Source: Serinus canaria
Taxonomy: Eukaryota > Chordata > Aves > Passeriformes > Fringillidae
DNA: 64,000 nt
Direction: 5' to 3'
Assembly (NCBI RefSeq): GCF_022539315.1
Contig: NC_066313.1
Location: forward strand, 69,567,934 to 69,631,933
Shown piece by piece: positions 50,568-62,043 of the stretch. Below the pieces are notes generated by a model. The model did not search any database and was not told the DNA's origin. It saw only the letters and a list, made by a program, of their open reading frames with translations. Made by a program: the position numbers and the translations under genes. Position 1 is the first letter of the stretch; each line of letters starts with the position of its first letter.

Positions 50568-53500
50568 TTAGCTTTCTACATCCCAGAGAGATAAAGAAAG
50601 AATGTTAACCATGAAGAATTTTTTTCTTCAATTAGACTTTAGATTGTTACTTTTAGCTTTTATTTAATTTAATGGGTTTTTAAGTTCTATGGAAATTCAA
50701 TCTTGACTGATAGCTATTATATGTACAGGAATCCATCAGGGGTGGGGAGCAGAGGGAACTAAAAGCCAACAACATTGTAAATAAACCTACTCACAGCATA
50801 AACACAGTAATGTTACAATATCCCACATTGTTTCAAAGACTAGCAGCATGATCTGAGCTAAACTTGTGAGAGACCAAATAATTTTATTTCAGACAGTTCC
50901 ATTAGAGACCAAATGACCTTTCTCAGTCAAGAAACTCAGCACAGCAACTTGAATAGCTATCTTGTATTTCCTCTCTTCAAGACCTACTTTTAACTTACAC
51001 TTTGTCTAATATGATTTTTAAAGGAATCATGTGAATGAGTTAGGCATGCTCTACCAAGGCTGTAAAACATCTAGGTCATCACTGCAAACTGACACTGAAA
51101 CTGACAACTTACATGAACATTTGCTGAATTTAAGAGCCAAATGGAGGCAAACAAAACATATTCAAAACTAAAGACTTGAACTCTATTTTTCCTCACTTTT
51201 TCTCAGTTTTTCAGTCATTTACTTCCTTATGCTATCTGGTGCCTTCATTGCTAACAATATCTTAACAGGCATCCATATTCCTTAGAACCAAGTTCTCAGA
51301 TTAAGACACTCTGTTCTTGTACCATCACAGCAATGAAACACTGCAGTAATTGAGCCAAACTCAAATGAAAACATTGCCTAAAAATTCCTCAGGAAAACTC
51401 CTTGTAGAACACCATCTTCTCATTTTTAATTTCAAGTTCTCTACTGCCTAATAGAGATTGCCTTCCTGTTACTTTAAATAGCAACTTTTTAAAAATTGCA
51501 TGCATAAAATGACAAGCTTCATATCTGTCCACTAGATAGAAAGGAAGCAAGGGTAGGACATGCAGGTTCTCTGTGAACTAATATTATTGGGTTTTGGTAA
51601 AAACACACTCACTTAAAATTCTAGAAGCATAGCCTATGAAATGCTGTGGACAGATAAATACTCTGGAATTTTCCATTTGACATCAAGAGCAAGAGTTATC
51701 TGTGTTTATTCAGAATGAGCCAGTACTGGTTTCTAAGCTGACAAACATGATCCTTGACTGAGGTCATTTTAGCACTCAACAAGAAGAATGTATTATACTT
51801 CATTCCCTTCTGCAGTCAGCTTGCTTTAAAGAAAATAAACCTTTAAAAGAGATGTGCCTCAACATCTGACATGGGAAACAACAATAATTTTCTCTTATCT
51901 TGTAATATTTGTTTGAATTAATGTAAACCAGTATGGTCTATTTATATGAAATAGATACACATATTTTATCCATTCATAGAAAACAATAGAATTTTCTTAT
52001 GCATGTATATGTAATATAGATGTAAAACCACAATACAACCAAAATCACATAGAATTAAAACCTTTTTTTTCTTTTAATTTTTTTTTTTCAAGAGAAGTTG
52101 AAAGCATCAAAGGTTAATTTCTAAGAGAAAAAGTCAGTGAATAAGACTAGGGAAATCTGTGTTGTATTATCTTTACAGAAGATCACAAAAACAATTTTAT
52201 ATTCCTGACTGTTATGCACACATAATAAACAGATTTTTTGCAAAAATCCTGAGAAAAGATCTTATCATTGTGTCAGGAGACTACTGTCTCATTGTTTTTT
52301 ACCCACAGATAACTTGTCCCCTCAGGCACTACAAAGAACTTCTTGTTTGCGGTTTAGTTCAGGCTTTTAAATACATCCCTTTCTTTTTCTTTGCATCCTT
52401 TTCTTTTCTTCCTTCCTTGTAGAAAGGAGCTTCAGCTGTGCATCAACCTCTTAACACCACATAAGTTATTCAAGACCTCAATTTATATAGGAAAATTCAT
52501 TACAGTTACTTTATGTAGGATCCAGAAATTCTGGTCTGCAAAATAATCTTAATCTGGTCTTTAAGAAAAATTTTTTGAGTACATTCAAGATAGATAATCA
52601 GGAAAAAAAATGACCTTGAAGTTTATGAGTTTATGTTATTACCATTGTTCTAATGGAATGATGGGTGGAAAAAAAAAAAAAGAGACAAATATCTCTTATT
52701 TTAGTTGTATTTCTCAAAATAGAAAAACTACTAAGGAATGTGTGTAGACTAAAATTTTATACTGGTCTGTGTTTACTATGCACACACGGTTACTTTTTTA
52801 TTTCCTCAGTTCAGAACTATTTAGTCATGTGCTGTGCTTCACAAAATTGACATACACTGCTGTATGTCTTGTAAAATAAAATAGTAAACACATGATCAGA
52901 AATATAATCATTATAAATAATTAATAGGTTTATTTAATGTGTTGAAATCTGAAATAATATTCAGATAAATTGAAAACAATAAATTTTTATGGGTGATAAT
53001 TAGGGAAAAATATCTTACGTCCTTTAGATATTTTGAAGATAATGTACATCACAAAACATGCGAATATTTCTTTCTGCTACAAACAGTACTTAAAATGAAT
53101 GTTCCTGACATTTGCACTTTTCTCAAGCTGAACAAATGACTTAATTGATAACAAGTATGCTTCCCATGATGTGCTCTGTACATAAAAGAATTAATCCCAG
53201 AAATCCAAATAGTAAACCAACGAATGCTACTCATTTTTCTGTGGAGCATAACCCCACAGCATTCATTGTGGTGCATGCCAGTGGAAGTCAGTCAGAAGTG
53301 CCAGACTAAAGTTCTATCTTCAGGAGTGTCCATTGAAAATCCCCACTTCACTGCTGTTTCCCATGTCACAGTTGACTGCTATTAAGGCAACTATTTTAAA
53401 TAATGTAGATGAAAACTATGTTATTCTGAAAACTGTTCTGAAAACTTTTAAAAAGTCTATTATCAAGATAAAACTGCTTCAGACACAGTAGATTAATTAT

Positions 53501-54180
53501 GTATAAAGGAAATAAAAGAAAATGTATTCACTACAGTAATTTATTGAATAATAAAGGTATAATATCGTATTTTGAAAAGTAGAAATTTGAAGTATAATTA
53601 AAATGTGTTTACAGAGTAGACACATTGAATTTTCTTGAATTGTGTTTGATCAAGAATTTCAAGAGTTTGGAAAATGATGCCATTCTTATTCAGAATATGA
53701 TTAAATATATCTGAAGAATAAGAGAAATAAATGAAAAAATAATAACAACAACAACAAAAAAATTACATTATAGGTATTTGATTCAGTTCAACCTGATTTT
53801 GCCTGAAGATTTTAAATTTTCCATTAAAGTAGTGACTATTCTAAATCAATGTTAGACAACCATTGTCTCCTCCCAAGGTGTATAAGTAAAGGAAAGTTTA
53901 AGTGTTGTCACAGTACTGAAGAATTTATTAAGTCCTTAGAATTACTGTATTCTAGGTGCTTTTATTTATTTTCCAAATGCTTTTCTATTTTTTTAGGGGA
54001 CAGAGAAGGACCCTGAAAATCTATATTTAATATCTCTACTATCTATTTGTATCAAGTGACTCAGTTACTCTGTAATACAGCAGTCTGCTATATTTTCTAT
54101 CACCTAAAATAGTGTCTGTGGATCAATTTAAATTGTTTTTGCTGTTTTCCTATCTAGATTGAATTTCTGAAACTGTTCAT

Positions 54181-54430
54181 GGTGAGGAAGGAAATCAGCA
54201 AGAAAACAGTGATAAAGTTGTCTTACCACAAACAAATGGTCATCACTCCTGAAAGAGCTCCTCCCCAAGGCTGAGATAAAATCACCTGTGGCAGAGAATG
54301 ATTGAGGGACTGAGTTAAACTACCTGTATAAAGGCTAATACTTGCCTGTCTCTCACCTCTGCACTGAAAGCTCATTCTTTCACCTGCTGCTCAAGGTCAG
54401 AATACAGGTTTCAGTTTGCCTGTTTCTTGT
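54181..54430 (+). promoter_or_regulatory. TATA-containing promoter-like or LTR-like stretch
   Basis: A patch less AT-rich than its surroundings holds TATAAAG (54327-54333), preceded by 'ctcctccccaaggctgag' and followed by pyrimidine-rich 'cttgcctgtctctcacctct', a plausible initiator region 25 to 35 bases downstream. This is the layout of a core promoter or of an LTR U3/R. No reading frame or terminal TG...CA pair could be fixed. Identity is uncertain. Confidence 0.25.
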
Positions 54431-56244
54431 TTATTTCCTATTTTTTTGTCATTGATATGTTTTTTTTAAGACTACATAAGAATTAGCCCCTGAGCTTAGA
54501 CTCTGTAAAATAAGGAGGTACTCTGTTTTCTCACAGAAGGCTTTGGACTTAGTTTACAATTTAACAAGATTCAGGTGCTAATTTTAAAAATGGAACTACT
54601 TCCTAATAGCACTCAGGAAAGGGCTGAGACAATACTGTCTCACAGGAACAGCATAAATGTAACAACTCATGCATGCAGTTTCCTTTTCCTTGTATAGCAG
54701 AAGGTTAATGTGTCCTAAGCACCACAGGGCTGAGCATAATCTTTCTGAAAAAGGAAGAAGTAAAGAAAAGAGTGAAGGCCTGCATTACTCCATTAATTGG
54801 TAAGGGCACAGGTTAACAAAGCAATGTCTCTCACATCTTTTATTTTGACTTGCAAATAAGAGACAATACCAGCAGGAAAACCAAAGCCATTCTTTGGAAA
54901 ATAGGACTGTTTGGCCAGGTTTGAAAACACTCCCTAAAAAGAGTGAAAATACTTTCTGAAGGGTATAATTTTCTGATTTGAAAATGATACGTATTCTTAA
55001 ACCATCAAACTGAAAGGCTGATATCCCAGCAGACCATGTTTGATTACTTGCCCAGAGTGCAACAAAAAGATAGGCTTGGAATTCTTTTATTTTCACAGAC
55101 TAAAGAGACATAGTCAGTGAGGAGCTGAGTGCTTCACTTAATGTATTTCAAAATATCTTGGGAGAAAATCCTATCCTTTAAAATTTTGGCTCTGAGGTTT
55201 AGTTGGAGGACAATGGTACTAATAAGAATGTAAGAGGCTTCATGTCATACCCATTTGTGTGGGATTTCACATCTCATTGTGAAAAGCAGCTGGGTTTTGA
55301 TCTGGTTTGATGCAGGCTTATCAAAGAACAGTTAAAAAGATATGTTTATATATAAGATACCTTCTTTGAGTCTTTTGAGCAGTGAAATCTAATCTTACCT
55401 ACTTATTTACAGAGTGAGACGGAAGTATTCCTCAGTGAATTACACAGAGAAGCCTGGGCATTTTGCCAAAGAGTACTGGTAGGTCTCCCAGCTGGAAAGG
55501 TATATATATTTTTATAATGCACATCTACTTCTGAGGAGATTGCTTGCTCTTTCAAGTATATTAAAGTTTCTCAAAGAATCTTCTTGCTCCCCTGTCTGTA
55601 CCATAAGCAAAACTTTAAAATTATGGCTGAGCACTCTGTGCTTCTAACCAACATTACTTGTGCTTAAAATAACAGTCATGAAAAACATGAAATTAAATAA
55701 TTAAGTCATTAAATCTATTTTGAAATACTCCAGTGTAATTTAAAAATTAAATCTGTAATATAGTATTTACTAAAGAGATGATGATAAATGAATTATGAGG
55801 CACAAATTGGCTGCTTCACTCCACAGAACAAAAACAAAATTTAAAAAAAATGTAGTCTTAAGTAGGATGAGATATTTTTAATGACAAATATTACTTCCTT
55901 TTATTTTTCATTGTTTGTCTCTACTTCGAAGATCAATTCAGATTATTTTAATCATTTTTTCTACATTCAGCAATTTAGAAAGAAGTCTTTTATTAAATGA
56001 GACTGAAAGAAGGAAGAGTTTTCTCTAGGTGAGAATACGCATGTACATTTGAGAATTGAAGAGAGTATACCCATGTACATCTGAGAACTGAATTTCTAAA
56101 TGGATGCTGATAGTTTGACTGACCTAATATACAAAATGACAGATAGTTGGTTACTATCCACTTCTTGTATTTACAGTAGGTTTCCATTCTACACAGGACA
56201 TAAAACTTTCAGAAAAATATTGGGTGTATACAAAGGGAAATAAT
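54431..56244. other. Gene-free AT-rich DNA
   Basis: No gene is recognised. The 103-codon minus frame at 54785-55096 has no motif I know, and upstream and downstream sequence offers no exon structure. Confidence 0.55.
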
Positions 56245-56472
56245 CAGAGGACTGGCCACCTTCCCCATCAGGACAAGCTCAGAGAGCTGGTGTTATTCAG
56301 GGTGGAGAAGATGATAAGTTGTGGATGATCCATACCAGGATATGTTCAAGGCCAGGTTGGATGGGGCCTTGAGAAATCTGGTCTAATGAAAGGTGTCCCT
56401 GCCCATAGTGGGATAGGTGGAACTAGATGTTCTTTAAGATCCCTTCCAAGCTAAATCATTCCATGTTTCTAA
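56245..56472 (+). mobile_element. CR1 LINE 3' fragment with internal deletion
   Basis: Two CR1 blocks are joined. The first (about 56245-56313) shows 'agagagctggtgttattcag' and 'ggtggagaaga'. The second (about 56335-56472) shows 'caaggccaggttggatgggg', 'aaaggtgtccctgcccat', 'ggtggaactagatgttcttt' and 'cccttccaagctaaatcatt', ending CCATGTTTCTA in place of the usual terminal octamer. The sequence expected between the blocks is missing, so the copy carries an internal deletion. + strand orientation. Confidence 0.92.
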
Positions 56473-56475
56473 GAT

Positions 56476-56478
56476 TGT

Positions 56479-56523
<45 letters not shown>

Positions 56524-56536
56524 TACACACACACAC

Positions 56537-56567
<31 letters not shown>

Positions 56568-56598
56568 TATACATACATACATACATATGCATGCATGT
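56476..56598 (+). repeat. Compound TG/TA/CA/TACA microsatellite
   Basis: About 120 bases of dinucleotide and tetranucleotide repeats: short TG, long TA, CA, TA again, then (TACA)n and a TGCA tail. It begins within a few bases of the CR1 3' end. It produces overlapping Tyr/Ile/His-rich frames that are not genes. Confidence 0.97.
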
Positions 56599-59500
56599 AC
56601 CTGTTTATAGGTACATAAGTGGTATGAATTTTACATACGTGGTATGTAAATGTTCATGTTTCTGAACATCAACATAGATGGTTTTATTTCTTGGTATATG
56701 AAATTCAGGAAGAACATCTAAAATGTGTTATTCACATTACTCTCTTGCACAAAATAAACTAGAGGGGAAATCTGGATTTCCACTTCTTTCCTAAATTTTT
56801 TGTAAGATTATGGTTGACTCAAACATTTATTCTTTCTTGCCCATCATTTATTAATCTGAAAATGGCTCAAGGAATCTATATTAGCATGAAAAACAGTCTT
56901 TTGCTTTCAGCAAACAGAATCTAAACATTTCTTAACCCTCTGATGGAAAATGTAGGGATGATCTTCATATTCAGGTTTAAGTGAATAGAAAAATTAAAAT
57001 ATTATTGTTTAACTTGGAAAATGCAAGGAAATCAAACTATTTAATTGGAAATAGTCTGTTTTGCAGTACATAAAACTCTATTACCAATGAAGAATTCTCT
57101 TAAAAGATCACTTGTACTTGAAAGTGGAGAGTTGCTATATGTAATATTAAAACAAACAGAAGAACACAAATTTTCTTGTTAACTACACTAGGTGATTTGT
57201 TCTATTATATATTGCATAAAAAAATAAATTAAGTACATAAGGTAAAAAAATACTTGGCAAAGTTTCTTAAACAGTGGTCTTTTTCTTCAGTCTTAGAAAA
57301 TAATTGGTAAATATTTTGTGACTACTTCTTTTTTTTTTTTTTTTTCCCAATGCAAGGTTGTATTGGTAGGGAAAATACATTGCATTTAGGTAAATCAAAC
57401 AAATGCAAAACATAAGGTGTTCAGAGAAATGCTGGTTGGGATTTATTTTTCCCTTAAAAAACCACAGTAGCTTACACTTAATTGGTTTTGCATTTTAAAT
57501 ATCATGTTTTCATATAAATTTTTATTGATTTTTGACTGCTCATGACTTTTCCAAACATTCAGTTGGTTTTCCCAAGGGAGAGAGTGAGGAGGTTATGAAA
57601 TATCCTCTTTTTTGTCCAGGAAGAGAGATATAAAAAATAATGTAGTCTGACAACCTCCTATAAACCAAACTTCACAGAGGCAGTGAGAAAAATGAGCAAC
57701 AATGCAGCTGTTTGGCAACTCACCCAGTGCCCCTCTTGCATCAGACTGCCAGGACACCTAATGCTCTGCATGGTCTGACTGCAATAGGCAATTGTGCAAA
57801 TGCACTTTGAATGCAGGTAAGACTCACACCACCCCTTGGTATCACAATGTCAGTGTGAATTGAGACAATCCTACCTTACATGGGTAATGTGGGCAGCATA
57901 CTGCCTACAATGAGAATGGCAGCAAGGGGCAGGAGGCAGGGTGTCTGTGACATTGATCAAGGCTCAGGGTGATAAGATACAGCATTTTTTCTGTCATCAC
58001 AAAAACACTTTCAAATAACAAAGAAATGAAAAGCAGAAGAAGTGCCCATAGATGTTAATTGTATTTGGATGTGTTGTACTATATTAAAAATTCCCACAGT
58101 GCAGACTATTTTTAATATCAAATATGTCCTAAAAGTACCATAAGTACCATTCTAAATTAGGCAAAAATAGCTGTGGCAGCCTGAATTACTCTGTGACTAC
58201 TGAACAACAAGAAAAATTATTTTGCTAATGAGATCAACTACAAATTTAAAGATGTAGAAGGGTATCTTCATAAATATAATATGCCTTTTCTGCTAAACTT
58301 GTAGCTGAAGCTCATGGGGAAAGTTCTCAAGCTATTTATAATGCTTACAACTGTAGTCTGAGTAGTTAAGCCATTGACTCCTCTAATTATAAAAAATGCT
58401 TTTCTTTGAAAGAAACACTAATTTGTTTATAAACTTAAACCACCAGAGAAATATGGCCTTAATATGCAGGTAGTTACATATTCCCATGTTTTTTATTTAA
58501 AATTCTCAGTCAGTTTTTCTGTGCTGCAATTATTAGGTATTTTCTTTATATGTATGTGTGAAAATGTGCATATCTGAATATATTTTCTCTGCAATTTTCA
58601 TAGTCAAGATTAAACTCTTTATCTTGCATGGCTTATAAAACCAGCCAGCTCAATTTTAATCTTAAAATGGTTAAATAATTTCAAGTTAAATTATATTTGC
58701 TTAACAGTCATTCAAAGAGTATTTCTATCCATATAAAAAGATAACGTGTATGACGGGATTTTTGGAAAAGAGGTTGTAGAGAGGTGTCTTTCTTCTACAT
58801 GTCTACTTTACAGATCCTGTAAAGTACAGATCCTGAGATATCTGCTCAATAGTATGAGCAGGCCTATTAATGTTTTCTGCTGTCTATACAAATTTCAGAA
58901 TACTTTCTATGCTGAATTTAAAAAGACAAATATATTTACATGTGAGCTATGTTTTTTGGTTTATGATTAAATAGCCATCAGAGTAGATTTCATTTGCAAG
59001 TTCATTTTTACTATTTCTGATCACTCATTTGATAATCTCTATGTAATAGACTCCAAATAAACATAAGTGTTCTGATAATGCTAGACAAAAAATAACCTTT
59101 GAGTCATTCATCTTTAGGATGTTTCTCTGTGACCTTGTCACTATCCTTTATTTCACGTGTTGTTTCCTGTTACCCCCCCTGTAGATTCCTCTAGTGTTAC
59201 ACCTCTCAGTTTTCAAGAAAAGAGCCTTGGACTACTGGTGCTTCTTGCTTGTCAGTGTAGGAGTCAATGATACCACCATGAGAGACCAAGCTCAAATACA
59301 TTAGGGCTCTGGGCTAAAGAAGTCAGGTCAGGAACCAAGGTAGTTCTCTACTATAGAGTCAGGAAAGCAAAAATGTTCAGGTAGGAGCAGAAGTCAACAT
59401 CTGAGTGCCGAGCAGGTGTTACATGCAAAGCTTTGGTTTTTATACAACTAACCCTTCTCTGAAGAATGAGCAATTGTTGGAAGATAGAAAACACCTGACA

Positions 59501-61967
59501 AAGTAAAACAGCATCCAGTTTGCAGTAGGCCTGCTAACCTCCTGAGGTGGTGTGTAGACTAGGTATGCTGGGGCATAGTGCCTAATGTCTGAACAAAAGT
59601 TTAGACCCAAAAGACATAAGTCGCTGAAGGACAGCATAGTTGGGGATGATGTTTAAGGTTGCCTGAAAAAAACCCACAACAAAAACTGTCACTGAGGATG
59701 AAATGAAAAATGCCTGTTAACAAATGGTTGCAACATGGAAAACAAACAGCTGGACTTAGAACTTTGTGACCTGTCATGGAGAAATATTTGCCTTATGAAT
59801 ACAGAGCCATTGTGAGATAATACTTGTGACTTAAGTTGTGCAGTTGATGGATTAAACTCATTTAGGAAAGACAAGGCAGGAAAGCAGGGATCCTGTGCCT
59901 TGAAACTGGTTATAAGCCTGTCATCTTCTTACTTGTAAAGATCTGAGGAAAGATTTAATCACACTGGTTTTGCTCAAAGGAAAACAGTAGTCACAACCAT
60001 GAAGCTTTCTACAGAGGGCCAAGGACAATTTTTTTGCAAGTGGTCAACAAACCTTTAGGGAAGGCATTCTGCTGGATCTGCCAATCATACAAAAAGAAGA
60101 ACTTTTTCAGGATGTAAAAGCAGAGAGAAGCCTTTACTGTAATGAACTTGATGCTTAACATCCTAAGAGAAGTGAACAAAGCCAAAACAAAATTGGAGCA
60201 TGCTATATGAAAAACATTATCTGAGAAATATTTGTATCATAATTAAAATGAAAACTGGAAAATAATTTTTCTGACACAGTTTTATTTTCTTTGTTAAGGA
60301 AGCAAAGTAGAAAAGAAAATTCCTTGAATCTATTGGGAGTCTCCTAATTTTGCAGTTGATAATTTTTACAGGTTTACATTTTGAAAATGCATATCTAGAG
60401 GATGATAAGAAGAAATATAGTTACAAACTGGAGCAGACCATTCCTGGAAATATGGCTGATATTTCATCAGAACAAGCTTTCAGATTCCAGGTCTAAAAAA
60501 AAGTGTTTGGGCTGTTTTCCAGATTGACAATCTACATATTCTGTTTGCTTGTGAAAAGGCAAAGCAATACAGGAGACAACATCTTAATGTGTTTAGTGTC
60601 ATCCATTTATGACTGGGCCTGCCTGCAGCATCAGATTACAGATATATGTAGGAGTTCATTCACTTCTTGATTTTCTGATTGAAAGAGGAAATCTCAGCAT
60701 TTTTCCTTTCATCAAATCATGTGCATAGCTGAAGAATGACAGATATGCTGATACTTTGTTTTTACCCTTCTGTAAGTAAGAGGTGAATGTTTATTTTTTT
60801 TTTTGGCCCAGCTGATGACTATCTGTCTGTTTGGTATCATCAATTTTGGTGTAAGTAGATTTGGCATGATCAGTTTTGTGCAAGCACCCTCTAAGATAGA
60901 TTTTACTCTCCTGTTCAGACATGCTGCTGTATCCACATTTGGGTCTTACCAGACATAATTTGTGTAAGAGGTAGCTCTCAGGTCAACCATGCAAAGAAAG
61001 TTTGCCCTGAGAAGGAGAGAAAAAGAAGTCAAGGTAGAAATCATAAGGGTGAAATAAATGAAATGTACCCAGACCATAAAAATAAGTACTTGGAAAATAA
61101 ATATCCTGAGAGGGAACAAGTTTTCTTAAGAGAGAGACAGCTTTATAAGAGAGGGTAGGTAGTGTATCTTCAGATGCTTAAAAAAACAAATGGGAAACTT
61201 TGCATTCCTAATGCAATACTTTTTTCTCTATTTTGCCTTTAAGTTTGAATTTAAACATGTACAATATTTCAAAGAAGAAATCAGTCAGAGAAGAATTTGT
61301 AAAAGGAAACTGGTAGTACAACTAAGTGTTGAATAGCAGTTTCTTGGCTATTATTTGGACTACTTCATTCTCTGAAGATGCCAGAGGATTTGCCACTTTC
61401 CTGTGGTTCAAAGTGGCAGAGCTCCCCAGTGAGTCAGCTTTCTTTCACAGACAAAAGCTACATAGAACTGGGACCAGTCAGTGGTTTAGAACATACTTTT
61501 GCATAAAAAGAAGGTGCAGATTCTCAAACGATGTGTGCATCACTTTCACTTTTCTAAACAATCCATTCCTGATGAAAGGAAATCTGTGTTGTTTGCCTAC
61601 AGTTTTTAAAATGGTTTGTTGACTGTTGGAGTCACCAAATAGTGTTGTCTGAATGGGACAAATAATGGAATTTTCCCACAAAACAGAAATAGGAAGTTTT
61701 ACGAAATCTGTGAAGAAGTAGGTACTACTGCTTGAACAGTTTCACAGTGAATTATATGTTTGTCCATAAATTTTAGTGAAGGAATACTATATAGATCAAT
61801 ATATGTCCTGTGTACTGCAAGAAGTACTTTAGTGCAAGTGGTGTATTTTGCCTCAAAGAATTTAACAGTACTCCTAACAGTTGTGTAAAGTGTATATAGA
61901 AATATACTCTGATTTTTCAGTAGTTTCTTCCATTCCCAGATGTTCCCAGGTGCCTGATACTTTGAAC
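56599..61967. other. Gene-free AT-rich DNA
   Basis: About 5.4 kb with no recognised gene or transposon. It contains T17 (57329-57345), a slightly GC-richer patch at 57650-57960, and a duplication of 'acagatcctg' at about 58810-58835. The frames at 58746-58970 and 61326-61622 (74 and 98 codons) have no recognisable domain. Confidence 0.55.
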
Positions 61968-62043
61968 AATTTATGTATAATGGTGTATACAAATTAATAA
62001 ACAATATTGTTTATTAATTTGTATACACCATTATACATAAATT
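61968..62043. repeat. Perfect 76-bp palindrome (38-bp arms, no spacer)
   Basis: Arms 61968-62005 and 62006-62043 were compared base by base and are exact reverse complements, with the centre at ACAAT|ATTGT. The next outward pair (C at 61967, A at 62044) does not match, so the symmetry ends sharply. It is AT-rich, like known fragile palindromes. Perfect symmetry implies either recent formation or gene conversion between arms, or a fold-back artefact of library preparation or assembly. A MITE-like foldback is possible, but no target duplication is evident. Confidence 0.97.

Larger units (their letters stand above)
45755..54180. other. Gene-free AT-rich DNA
   Basis: About 8.4 kb with no recognised gene or transposon. 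Minor repeats are a 14-bp tandem duplication (46520-46550), a T10 run near 47000, the GG-punctuated T tract (47443-47486), a polypurine tract (50256-50297), (GAA)6 (50549-50567), T-rich 52060-52090 and AAC/A-rich 53735-53761. Frames are 60 to 97 codons without features. Confidence 0.55.

Noticed and set aside
56427..56665. Tyr/Ile/His-rich frames
   Set aside because: They are translations of the TA/CA microsatellite.
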